NCBI GenBank assembly: GCA_037693485.1
Contig: CM075349.1
Coordinates: 29,085,501-29,149,500, forward strand
Source: Kitagawia praeruptora
Lineage: Eukaryota > Streptophyta > Magnoliopsida > Apiales > Apiaceae
Reading direction: 5' to 3'
Length of the DNA: 64,000 bases
Shown here piece by piece: positions 23,305-34,500 of the stretch. Position 1 is the first letter of the stretch. The number at the start of each line of letters is the position of its first letter. The notes beneath the pieces were generated by a model that was not told the DNA's origin, did not search any database, and saw only the letters and a program-made list of their open reading frames with translations. The position numbers and the translations under genes were made by a program.

Positions 23305-24641
23305 GTTGGTATCAGAGCCAGGTTATAGTAAACTAGAAACGAGAGTGTGTAGGAGTGTGTATAGCTAAGTAAGGAACGTCAGAGCTCATGTAGAGTTCGT
23401 GTTGGACTATTGGATATAGTACCAATTAGTAAGTTAAGATTGGAGTACTCGTTTGAGATAGTTGTGCTGAATTGGATAGATCGCCTGGCGAATGGAGATG
23501 TCTACTGTGGAATCTTCAGAGATTATTACGAGTTGACGATGACATACGATATCGATATTCTTAAAACGTGGAACGGAAGAGCTTAAATTCGAATGACGAG
23601 CTATCGAAGGAATTGACAAAGAAGGCATAAGTAGTGACCTTGGCAATACCTTTTCTTTCTATGAATTATTTTGATATCCCTCCTAAAGAGGTATTCGTTA
23701 AAAGATATTTCTCCTCTTCTAAACAGTGACATTTTGATACTTGTGTTCAATCTCCATTTTGAATCTCAATTGTTTCAGTGGTTACTATGAAACCTATTTT
23801 TAAATTTCTGAGACTTTCAACTTTTTGTTTTCTCCAATGATTAATAACCTTATTTGCAATATAGTACCACTTGTTCGGTACTTTCTTCCTGGTTCTTCTT
23901 TTCGGAAAATAAAAAATTTGGAATTCCTTTCATATTTCTCTAATCCTACTGAGACGAACAACCCTATTTATAGGGGACACCAGGTATATCTGTCTGTGTG
24001 ATAGAAGTTGGATGGGACGCCATCACTGGTGTGTTGTGTATTACAAGAAGGCTGATCACCTTTAATTGTAAATGTCAGAGCTAAGACACACAACGTCGGG
24101 TTCATGTGATCATATTGATCTCTCAGTTATTCTCTTATTTCAAATCAGGTTGTTTAAAATTCATAAAATTTATAACCACAATTGTGGAACATTTGCTGTG
24201 ATATGGAATCCGTTCTCTTCAAAATTTCATGATTCTTGATATCTCTATTGAATTTCAAGGGTATGCCAATCAGGCCAGGATAAGCGAAATTCGCAGATAG
24301 AAATTAGATTCGCAACGGAATCGCCAAGAGCAAGAACGAGTCCTAAAATGATTAGAATATCAGTGACATATCAATGGAATCAGTTCTCTCTATCAAGGAT
24401 ATTATGTTAATGGAGAGTTGGCCGAACCATATTTGGAACGAATAATGATGTGTTGTAAGACTCCAGTGATAACTGTGTCAGATAGAGACCCTATAATTGA
24501 ATTGAGATTTTTGGAAAAGTTATTTACGAAGGAACACTATCCCCAGTTTTGTAAAGCAAGTGTTGATGATGAAGGAATTAAGAAACCCCACTAGTTACCT
24601 TAGCTGATTCCGAGGACGGAATCCTTATAAGGGGGGAAGAA
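23305..24641 (+). mobile_element. LARD internal domain (1337 bp)
   Basis: It starts GTTGGTATCAGAGCC, a primer binding site complementary to the 3' end of initiator tRNA-Met. It ends with the polypurine tract AGGGGGGAAGAA (about 24630-24641) directly before the right LTR. At 24412-24594 a plus-strand frame reads LAEPYLERIM and then TPVITVSDRDPIIELRF, resembling the Ty3/gypsy integrase core around the second catalytic Asp; it ends in TAG. No gag, protease or RT is left. The element therefore derives from a gypsy element by large internal deletion. Confidence 0.8.
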
Positions 24642-27137
24642 TGTAACGACCCGAAAAATTATGTGTAATTTATTATATTAAAATATATTTTTAGTTGATT
24701 TTAATGTGTGTTAGTTTGTTTTTAATGCATTTAAACACGTTATGATTTTTATTAAATAGGAAAATTATCTTATACGTGTTATGTGACTTCTGTGTATCAT
24801 AGAATATTTTATTCTATTTTTCTGTAATTTTTATATTTTTAGAATACAGTTATTTTGCATTTTAAATTCCGGACCCAGCCCCTGTATTGGATTCGAGGCC
24901 CTGTTTTTCATAAAATTATTTTCATATAATAATGGGATGTTCAAAAATGTATTATGTTGTAATTTTTGTAAAATTCATAATTTTTGGGGAATTTTGGCAT
25001 ATATATTATATTTGTTTAAAAATAAAAATTTTACATTTTTATCCCATAAAAATTATTTTTAAGGCTTAATAATTTTAATTAGGGGCTAAAAATATTTTTG
25101 GGTATTAATTTTTGATTAATATAAATAGCATCTGAATTATTTTTATTTACTAAAATAATCAGAAAATCAGATTTTCTGTTTTAATTTTCTGGAAAATTCT
25201 CTGAAAATTGTTCTTGGTGTTCATCAGAATCAAACCCACTTTTCACAGTGTTTCCGGCATCCAAATCGATCATATGGGTAACCAAACTGAAGCTCTTGAT
25301 CTCTACTACATGTTTATGTGTGTTTTAACATCCTAAATTGCTTGATTCGAAAATTCATAATTTTAGTTTAATATTCGAATTTTCTCGAATTTATTTTGGA
25401 TTGTAGGATGATTTGTTGTTGATGTGGTTAGTGTCTATAGATTGTATATAATCCCAGGAGTATCATGATAATTTTTGTTTGATTTTTAGTAGCCTAAAAC
25501 TCGAGATCGAATTTTGTGGGGGTGATTATAATTTTCAATTTTCCGGATTTCTTGATGATTGTTTGATGTTTTTGATGATTGATATGAGTCATTGAACTCT
25601 TGGGCTTTGATTTGGTATATAGAACGTTTGATTTGGTTAAGAATTGAGCAAAATCGAATTTTGCCGGTGAGGTCACCGGATTTTTTCGAATTTTAGCCGG
25701 ATTCTTGTTTTGGTTGATGCTGGGTTTGAACGAATGGTGTGGTTGTGTTTAGGAGGTGATTTGGAGTGTTTTTGTGATTTAAAACGTAGCAAACTGTGCG
25801 TGTTTGGTGGTTGCCGGAGTTCGCCGGAAAATTTTCCGGTTACCGGATTCTGGTAAACCTCCATTGTTGGAGGTGGTGTTCTTCGAAGCATCCATACGAA
25901 GAACAGCGTATGTGGTGATGAATAGTAACGTTTTGATCTTTAAAATCTTAAAACTTTTCAGAAAAATGTTTTTGGATCAAATTTTTATAAAATTTTTCTA
26001 AAATTCAGATTTATTTTATATATTATTATTTTAATTTCTAAAAATTAAATTTAATTAGTTAATTATTTTTAAATAATAATTTAATTGATTTAATTAATTG
26101 ATTAATTCGTTTTAATTGATTAATTATATTAATTAATTATTATTTAAATATATAATTGACTTCATTGAATTTAAATCTTTTTATTATAAAAGATTTATTA
26201 TTTTTATGAGTTGATTAATAAATAATTAATTTGAATAATCAATTAATTTAATTATTAATTGAATTATTCTTATTAATTGCGTATTAATTAAACCGTTTAT
26301 CCGTTTTCAACGAGAAAAGTATTTCTGGAATTAGAAAAATGACCCGGTTCTTATAAAAATAGTTTTAAGTTATAATTCAACTTTTAAATTTTGGTCGACT
26401 TTTTATCAAACCTTTATATTGAGTCGGTTATATCCGATAATTAGGATTTTGACCCGTTTTCTATTTTAAAAATATTAGATAAAATCTTTTTATGATCTGA
26501 TCAAACGTGCTATGTGATCATGTGAATTGCGTGTTATTATTCTTTGATTATCTATTAGTGATTTGTAAATATTCTATGAATAATTTGAGTGCTCTTTTAT
26601 TTGTGAGCCGTATATGCTATGTGTTAATTGGTTATGTGACAAGTATATATGTATTTAATTCGAGGATTAATGATTATCTCTAGGGTTAATTATTTTCTTG
26701 AGGATTAATGACTTATTTCGAGGATTAATTGTTATCTCGAGGATTAATCGTGTCTTGAGGATTAATTGATTTTCATGTTTCTTTATTGAGGAATAAGATA
26801 AATGTTTTGAGGATTATTTATAGATTGAGTTGGACTAAGTTGAATGCATAAATGTTTAATTCGAGGATTAATTGGTAAATATTGACTTAGGAATGTCAGC
26901 GGAGTTAAGTTGGTTTGAGACGAAGAAAGTTGGAGATGGATGCAGTATTGCGTGGATTGTAATAAAGAAGGTTGGAGATGAAAGTATTGTTTGTGGAATT
27001 GCTGGTTTACTTGCGAGGTGTTTTAACACCGGGGAAAACGTCTATGTTCAAAGGGGACATTTCCAATTATTTTCTTCTGGCAGAGATATTGGTAAGCATG
27101 GTTAATACGTTCGAATTGAGTTTATAAGCGTTTACAA

Positions 27138-27380
27138 CACTACGCCATAGATGGCCTATAGCAACCCCCAAACTGTGTTACCATAGACCCTATTTTGAAG
27201 TTACCATAGGCCAAAATAGGGCTATGGTAACACTTCAGCTGTGTTAGGTTCTCAGCAGTAACTACAGGTATCTAAGGTAACATCAAAACACAACCTAAGG
27301 TAACATAGCAAATGTGGTTACCAAAAACCTCTATAGCAACATCTTAAATACTCTATAGTAACATAGTTTGTGTGTTACAA
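27138..27380. repeat. CACTA 1 left subterminal repeats
   Basis: GTTACCATAG, CTATGGTAACAC, CTAAGGTAACAT and CTATAGCAAC/CTATAGTAACAT words recur about eight to ten times in both orientations. The right end (about 45810-45996) has the same words. These are likely transposase-accessory binding sites, by analogy with Spm TNPA sites. Confidence 0.8.
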
Positions 27381-27623
27381 CAGATAATATAATTTTGCAC
27401 AGGTGTCACATGTGGGTCCCACAGGTTATTTTTCTACCATTTCCTTCCTCTAATATTCATAAAAAATGCATAGATACAACAAAAAAAATAAAAAACAGCC
27501 AAATGTCAAATCTAAAATAAAACTACAAACTATAAATATCATTAATTTAAATAAAATTTTACAAATCGTACAACCGATTACATTTACTTTAACATCTCAA
27601 CAAAAACTAATCTTTAAAGCATA

Positions 27624-27793
27624 TTAGTTTACATCAACTGATCCCGGTAGGTAGAATGCCTGAACGGAGAAACAGACATTTAAAGATTTTGTATAAATCT
27701 AATCATCCCAAAATTGGAATTATCATTTGCTTCCAGACCTTGCCCGATAGTAATTCTTGATCCTCCCAAATATTATCATATGGAGATTCCTTC
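27624..27793 (-). pseudogene. EDM2-like gene fragment, distal exons
   Basis: On the minus strand, an exon read from about 41918 through the copia insertion point to 27739 encodes KKESPYDNIWEDQELLSGK and ends at a GT (27738-27737). A second exon at 27659-27624, after a CAG acceptor, reads FYLPGSVDVN and meets a stop. From memory these phrases belong to plant ENHANCED DOWNY MILDEW 2-type nuclear proteins (PHD finger plus methyltransferase-like domain). They follow in order the exon at 42139-42021. The copia element is inserted within the first exon. The piece is far too short to encode a working protein. Confidence 0.75.
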
Positions 27794-28159
27794 TGTTGGG
27801 ATTTATGGGTGATGGAATAGACAACTTAACTAGTTTTATTGGTATACTTAGTTTTTACTAAGTAGAACATACTGTCATAGCCTGAAATGTATTCTTGTAA
27901 TTTAAATAAATACTGTCATGTAATAAGTGTAATTCTTGGAAGAAGTTCGATTATGTTCAAGCCTCAAGAAATACATAAGTTCGACAGAAGGAATAAAAGT
28001 TACTGTCAAGCCCTGACAGTAAGGTTACAAGGAAACATCATGTTGCCTAGGTCGACAGCAAGTTTCACGGAGTCGACAGCAAGTTTCAACTTGACAGCAA
28101 CATTGGCGGAGATTCTAATGACAGCAACTTTGATATACAGTTTGCGACAGTGAGTTTGG

Positions 28160-28355
28160 AATTCTTGACAGCAATCTCTGCGGGAAAAACATGCTGTCAA
28201 TCAAAGCACAATTCTTGACAGCAATCTCTGCGGGAATTCATACTGTCAACCAAAGCTAAATTCTTGACAGTAATATCTGCGGGAAATTCATACTGTCAAA
28301 ACAAAGCGTAATCCATTGACAGCAAACTTTGTGGCAAACATACTGTCATATAGAA
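28160..28355 (+). repeat. 50-bp U3 array of paired inverted TGACAG/CTGTCA sites
   Basis: Four units with spacing 50, 49 and 51 bp begin at 28160, 28210, 28259 and 28310. Each has TGACAG (28166, 28216, 28265, 28317) and, 26-28 bp later, the complementary CTGTCA (28194, 28243, 28293, 28343), with ATCTCTGCGGG between them in three units. The array sits about 330-520 bp upstream of the TATA box, where LTR enhancers lie. It is repeated in the right LTR (41116-41311). Confidence 0.95.
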
Positions 28356-28678
28356 TCAGCTTGATTTAGGAATTTCTCTAAGTCAAAATTAGACGACAGA
28401 CTACATGTTCAAAAGAAGCAGGCATGCTGTATTATTCAACCTTTACAGCAAGCTTGGAAAGTCTATAACAGAAGCTCAAGAGATCACATGGAACAACCTG
28501 TAAAGTCTAGAACAGATAAAATTGAATACGGCTAGATCTGGGTGGCTCAAATGTGGAAAGCATCTTTAAGTTACTTTGTGCTAATCACATGGGAATAAAT
28601 CATGGAATGAGCTGCAAAAGGAATATAACAGCAACTCGACAACCCATGTTGATGGTGATAGTACAGTAGATTATCACT

Positions 28679-28688
28679 CTATAAATAG
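28679..28688 (+). promoter_or_regulatory. Copia LTR TATA box
   Basis: CTATAAATAG. Transcription should start near 28710, so U3 is about 910 bp and R/U5 about 245 bp. The right LTR has the identical box near 41635. Confidence 0.85.
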
Positions 28689-28954
28689 AGCATTCTACTT
28701 ATACATTAAATAACTCAACCACTGTAATCTCTTGAGTCTTTGTAGCTTGAGAACTATTTTGTTCTTAAGGTTGTAGCAAAACTTTGCAAAATAAATAAAA
28801 CATTTATTTTGTGAAATCCTCGTATTTGATTTTAATTGTGTTTGCATTTCTTCTACTAGTAAATCACAAATTCTATTTAAGTTGTTGAAATAGTTTTTGA
28901 AATTTATTAGTATTGCATTCAACCCCCCTTCTGCAATACTTTCCTGGACCAACA

Positions 28955-28971
28955 ACTGGTATCAGAGCAAA
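28955..28971 (+). other. Copia primer binding site
   Basis: ACTGGTATCAGAGCAAA directly follows the left LTR. TGGTATCAGAGC is the complement of the 3' end of plant initiator tRNA-Met, the usual primer for this class. Confidence 0.9.
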
Positions 28972-28999
28972 CAGATTAATACACATATCTGAGATCCAA

Positions 29000-31576
29000 A
29001 TGGCAAGTATTCAAAGGTCAAGTAATATCAAGATTCCAGCTTTTGATAAGGAAAACTACAACATATGGAAAAAGAAGATTATGTTATTTATCAAAGGTCA
29101 GAACCCACTATTCCTAGGTATTCTGGAAAATGGCCCTTTCATTCCTCAAAAGGAAATTCCAGCTGCTACAGTGAATGATGTAGTAATCCCAGCTCATTGG
29201 GTTGCTAAGAAGCCGTCTGAGTATAATGACTCAGAAAAAGAAAAGGTAGCACTGGATGATCATCTGCAACTCATTCTACTAGATGCACTTACCCTGGATA
29301 AAGCTATGAGTGGAAATATAATAGCATGCAACTCTGCCAGGGAAATGTGGAAAAAGATAGAACTGTTATGTGAAGGAAGTGAAGAGGTCAGAGAAAATCA
29401 AAAACAAATATTGGTGTCACAATATGAAGCGTTTATGGGCAAGCATGGAGAAGATCTAACTCACATGTTTGAAAGATTTAGCAAACTGATAGCTGAACTT
29501 CAAATTCATGGAAAGTTTTATGAAAAGAAGGAAGTCAATATCAAGTTTCTGCTAACTCTTCCAGAACATCTTGAGCACAGAGTAACAGCCATAAGAGAAG
29601 GGAGAGACTTAAATTCTGTTTCTCTTGAAACATTGTATGGAGTTCTAAAATCTTATGAACTTGAATATTATCAAAAGAAAGCTATACAAAGTGGATCCAA
29701 AGGATTGATGGCGAACATGGCTGGTGCTCTAGTTGCTCAAGGACCCTCATATTTTCAAGCAAGTGAGCAAATTCAAAATGATCAACAATCTCAATTTTCA
29801 TCTGTGAAAATTGAAGAGGTGGTTGAAGATGAAGAAAAAGTTGTCCTTCAACTAGAAGATGTTGAAGATGAAGAATTCTTCACTCTAGAAGAAATGGAGA
29901 AAATGGATAATCCAACCATGGCTTTTATGGCAAGAAAATTCAAAAATATAAGGTTCAGGAGGAACAAGCCATATAAGCCTCAAGGTCAATTTCCAAAGTA
30001 TAACCAAGGAAGCTCATCAAAATCTGCTACTGGCACCAAGGGAGGATACAAAACAGGAATGGTAGATAGGTCAAAGTTTAGATGCTACAATTGCAATGAA
30101 CTTGGTCACTTTGCTACTGAATGCAAAAGACCAAAACAAATACAAAGAATGGAGAGAGGAACTGGGAGTCAATTTAAGAAAGGACAAGGAAAAGCCTATG
30201 TGGCTGAAGGAAAATGCTGGGATGAATCTGATAATGAAGAAGAAGAGGAATTTGTGAATTTAGCCTTGATGGCTAGAGAGGATGAAGAAGCATCAACCTC
30301 GTCAAGTCAGGTACCATCTCTAGTATTACTAGATATGTCTTTAAATGACTATAAGCAAACCATTGAGGAAATGAGTACTGAAATGTTTAATATTCATACT
30401 AGTTTATCTGCTGCAAATGAAGAAATTGCTAGATTAACTAAAGAAAATGAAGTACTCAGATCTAACAATGATGTGTTGTTGCTTAAGACCAGTTCTATTG
30501 ATTCTTTAGCTCAGGAAAACGAAAGACTGAAAAATGATTTAATCTGTGCTAAAGAGATAGAGGATTATCTAAGAAAAGAAATTTCTGAGAATGAATTCAA
30601 GCTAAAAGCATTTAGAAATTCCTCTAAGTTAGTTCAAGAGTATCATGAGAATCATACTGATAGTAAGAAAATAGGCATAGGCTATGATTATAGCAGGAGA
30701 CCTGGTAAAGAGGCTGTTATACAGAAAAATGATGATAATAATACTGTAAGACCTCACATTCTCAAAAATGTGAGTAACCCAATTTTCAAAAGAACAGAGT
30801 TTGAGGTTAATGAAAACTCCCTAATTATTAATCAAGAACTCTGTGATGAAGATGAGAGGATTGACAGTGAATCTAAGAAAGAAAAAGATTTTGTCAAAAT
30901 GTCTATGACAGAAACAGTATTAAATAGTCCAACCAAATGTTCAAAAGATACTGTCAAGAAGTCATCCAAGACAGTAACTTTCAAACCTACTGTCAAGACA
31001 GCAAGTACAAAAGATGCTGTCAAAAATAGTTCGACAGCATCTTCTGAACAGATTGTCAAGATAGTTGTCTCTAAGTCCAAAAACAGAAATGGGAAGCTAG
31101 GCATTGACAAAAAGAATAATTATGCATATGTTAAGCAGGCACCAAGGAAACTTTGCAATAATTGTGGCTCCTCACATCATTTAACTCATGTTTGTAAGAA
31201 ATCAACTAGTAGCATATCTAATGCAACAGAGTTGAAAGGAAACTTACACAGAACCCCCATTATGCAAAGAGAATTGGTAGTTTGTAATAACATTGACTGT
31301 ATGCCATGCAAAATTACTACCATGAGTGCATGTTTTAATTTGCAAATTTCATCAAATGAATTATGTGCTTATATGCAAACTGCAAAGACTTCTGAATCCA
31401 CTAAAGAAAGTGAGAAGTCTGCTCTCACTAAGAAAAAGTCAAAGACAAAAACTAAGTGGATAATAAAAGAAGTCAAGGAACCATCTTCTGATAATATTGT
31501 TTCAAATATTGATAAAGTTTCTGATGATACTGAGTATGCAGGACCCAACAAGACTTGGGTACCAAATGCAAATTAA
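29000..31576 (+). CDS. Copia Gag (858 aa)
   Basis: Start taken at MASIQRSSNIKI, the first ATG after the primer binding site; the frame is also open upstream into the LTR. The N-terminal 230 residues are the plant copia gag domain (FDKENYNIWKKKIMLFI, MWKKIELLCEG, FERFSKLIAEL). A CCHC zinc knuckle, CYNCNELGHFATEC, lies at about residue 361. A second perfect CCHC, CNNCGSSHHLTHVC, lies at about residue 718. A coiled coil spans about 455-545. Acidic tracts occur at about 270-310 and 410-420. Around 635-680 a series of DTVK/DAVK repeats is encoded by CTGTCA motifs. Gag packages element RNA in the particle. It ends at a TAA in the same frame as pol. Confidence 0.92.
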   Translation: MASIQRSSNIKIPAFDKENYNIWKKKIMLFIKGQNPLFLGILENGPFIPQKEIPAATVNDVVIPAHWVAKKPSEYNDSEKEKVALDDHLQLILLDALTLDKAMSGNIIACNSAREMWKKIELLCEGSEEVRENQKQILVSQYEAFMGKHGEDLTHMFERFSKLIAELQIHGKFYEKKEVNIKFLLTLPEHLEHRVTAIREGRDLNSVSLETLYGVLKSYELEYYQKKAIQSGSKGLMANMAGALVAQGPSYFQASEQIQNDQQSQFSSVKIEEVVEDEEKVVLQLEDVEDEEFFTLEEMEKMDNPTMAFMARKFKNIRFRRNKPYKPQGQFPKYNQGSSSKSATGTKGGYKTGMVDRSKFRCYNCNELGHFATECKRPKQIQRMERGTGSQFKKGQGKAYVAEGKCWDESDNEEEEEFVNLALMAREDEEASTSSSQVPSLVLLDMSLNDYKQTIEEMSTEMFNIHTSLSAANEEIARLTKENEVLRSNNDVLLLKTSSIDSLAQENERLKNDLICAKEIEDYLRKEISENEFKLKAFRNSSKLVQEYHENHTDSKKIGIGYDYSRRPGKEAVIQKNDDNNTVRPHILKNVSNPIFKRTEFEVNENSLIINQELCDEDERIDSESKKEKDFVKMSMTETVLNSPTKCSKDTVKKSSKTVTFKPTVKTASTKDAVKNSSTASSEQIVKIVVSKSKNRNGKLGIDKKNNYAYVKQAPRKLCNNCGSSHHLTHVCKKSTSSISNATELKGNLHRTPIMQRELVVCNNIDCMPCKITTMSACFNLQISSNELCAYMQTAKTSESTKESEKSALTKKKSKTKTKWIIKEVKEPSSDNIVSNIDKVSDDTEYAGPNKTWVPNAN

Positions 31577-34500
31577 ACTCATTCTGTCTTGCAGGGAAAG
31601 AGAGGTAAACAGGTCATGTGGATAATCGACAGTGGATGTTCCAAACACATGACTGGTGATATATCCCTGCTATCACAATATGTTGAGAAGGCTGGCCCAA
31701 CAATAACCTTTGGAGACAACAGCAAAGGTTACACTGTGGGATATGGCTGTTTAAAAGCTGGAAATGTTGTCATTGAAGAAATCTCTCTTGTGGAAGGTTT
31801 GAAGCATAATCTGCCCAGTGTCAGTCAATTCACTGACAAAGGATTCAAAGTAAACTTTGGCATGATGGAATGTTCAATTCACCACAAGAAGGATAGAAGC
31901 CTATCTCTGAAAGGAGTAAGGAAAGGAAGCCTATTTGTTGCAGACTTAAACTCAACAAATGAGGAAAGAATATTTTGCTTCTACAGCAAAGCAAGTGTTG
32001 GAGATAGCATGCTTTGGCACAAGAAATTTTCTCATCTCAATTTCAAAACAATGAACATGCTGATGAAGAAGGAATTAGTGAGAGGACTACCTCAACAGGA
32101 ATTCTGTCAAGAAGGACTGTGTGAAGACTGTCAAATGGGAAAATTAAGGAAAGCAATGCATAAATCAAAGCAAGTCAACACTAACACTGAAGCACTCAAG
32201 TTGATTCACATGGATCTTTTTAGACCAGTGAATGTTCAATCACTATCTAGAAAAAGGTATGCACTGGTCATGATAGATGACTATTCTAGGTACACTTGGG
32301 TGAAATTTTTAGAATCAAAGGATGAAGCTGCTCAAGAAATCATTGATCACATAAGGGTACTTGATAGGACCCCTGAAGCAAAAGTTCAATTTCTAAGAAG
32401 TGACAATGGAACTGAATTCAGAAATGCTACACTTGGAAACTTCTGCAAAGATCAAGGAATTGTTCAACAATTCTCTGCTGCAAGAACTCCACAGCAAAAT
32501 GGAGTTGTAGAAAGGAAAAATAGGACTCTTATTGAAGCTGCAAGGACTATGTTGAGTAATGCTAAATTACCAACATATTTCTGGGCAGAAGCCATCAACA
32601 CTGCTTGTTACACACAGAACAGAACACTAATCAACAAAGCTCATGGCAATACTCCTTACTATCTTTTGACAGGAAAGAAGCCAACTGTCAAGTACTTTCA
32701 TATTTTTGGAAGCAAGTGCTTTTTGATGAAAGACAACCATGAAAGAAAAGGCAAGTTTGATACTAAAGCATATGAAGGCATTTTCATGGGATATGGGATA
32801 GAAAGGACTGCCTACAGAGTCTATATCATGGAGCACAAAACAATTGAAGAAAGTGTCAATGTCACGTTTGATGAAACAAAGTTTCCAGGGCTACATGAGG
32901 ATGGTCAAATGCAACCCTTCAGATTTGAGAATCAAGGATACTTGGAAAAAGAAGAATTTGTTGATGAAGAACCAAGTCTCATTCAATCAATGGGATATGA
33001 GAAAGAATCTGTCAATTCTCATAATCTAAATCAGACCTCAGCTCAATCACAGACAATTTCAGGCATCAATCAACAAGAATGTGAGACTGGAGAATTTGAG
33101 CAAAATGAGCAGAATAATGAAAATGGTGGAGAATCAAATCCTCATATTGATGAAAGACATTCTCATCAAACAAGTAGCTTGCCTCAATCAACAAAGTGGA
33201 ACAGAGATCATACCAGTAATCTAATTATTGGAGATCCCACTACTGGTGTAAGGACAAGGAGGAATATCTCTGCTGAAAGCATGTTTTCATGTTTCTTATC
33301 TCAAATGGAACCAAAAATAGTTGAAGAAGCATTGTTGGATTCTGATTGGGTGATGGCCATGCAGGAGGAGCTCAATCAATTTGAGAGAAACAATGTTTGG
33401 AAACTAGTTCCAAGGCCAAAAGGAAAATCAGTCATTGAGACAAAATGGGTGTTCAGAAACAAGATAGATGAAAGTGGAAATGTGACAAGAAATAAGGCAA
33501 GGCTAGTGGCCAAAGGTTACTGTCAACAGGAAGGGATAGATTATGATGAAACATTTGCTCCTGTTGCCAGACTTGAAGCCATAAGAATTTTCTTAGCTTT
33601 TGCTGCACACTGCAAATTCAAGGTATTTCAAATGGATGTTAAAAGTGCCTTTCTAAATGGAGAATTAGAAGAAGAAGTGTATGTTGAACAGCCTCCTGGA
33701 TTTGAAAATGACAAACTGCATAATTTTGTCTACAAGCTGTTCAAGGCTCTATATGGCTTAAAGCAAGCACCAAGAGCCTGGTATGACACTTTATCCACTT
33801 TTCTCCTGGAAAATCAATTTATAAGAGGTATGGTGGATAAAACTTTATTCTATAAATACCATGGCAAAGACATCATTCTTGTGCAGATATATGTTGATGA
33901 TATAATCTTTGGCTCAACAAATGAACAATTGTGTGAAAAGTTCTCATCTCTAATGAGAAACAAGTATGAAATGAGCATGATGGGAGAATTAGCATTCTTT
34001 CTTGGTCTTCAAATCTATCAGAAGAAGGAAGGAATCTTCATCTGTCAATCTAAGTATGTCAAAGAACTTCTCAAGAAGTTTAACTTAGAAGATTCATCAC
34101 CTGCCAAGACACCTATCTCAACAGCCACCAAATTAGAGTTAGATCCTAAAGGCAAGAAAGTGGATTCTAGTACCTACAGAGGCATGGTAGGATCATTGCT
34201 GTACTTAACAGCAAGCAGGCCAGATATAATGTTTGCTACATGTCTCTGTGCAAGGTTTCAAGCTGATCCAAAAGAATCACACTTAGTTGCAATTAAAAGA
34301 ATCTTTAGATATCTCAAAGGCACCCCAAATCTAGGTCTTTGGTATCCTAAGGAAACTGGATTTGATTTAATTGGATATTCTGATTCAGACTATGCTGGCT
34401 GCAAAATTGACAGAAAAAGTACTACAGGAAGCTGTCAATTTCTTGGGGGGAGATTGGTGTCATGGTTCAGTAAGAAGCAACACTCAGTTTCTACATCAAC

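Larger units (their letters stand above)
27794..28954 (+). repeat. Copia left LTR
   Basis: 1161 bp. U3 carries 14 CTGTCA/TGACAG sites between 27871 and 28348, then a TATA box at 28679, then R/U5 ending CCAACA. Confidence 0.96.

Noticed and set aside
23298..23320. A tRNA-like match at GTTGGTATCAGAGCC
   Set aside because: It is only the primer binding site complementary to initiator tRNA-Met; no cloverleaf is present.
27887..28200. Small open frames on both strands in the copia LTR (repeated at 40843-41156)
   Set aside because: They fall in the TGACAG array of U3, upstream of the TATA box, and are explained by the repeats.
28913..28999. Start of Gag at the first in-frame codon at 28913
   Set aside because: This lies inside the LTR and upstream of the primer binding site; the ATG at 29000 is the credible start.
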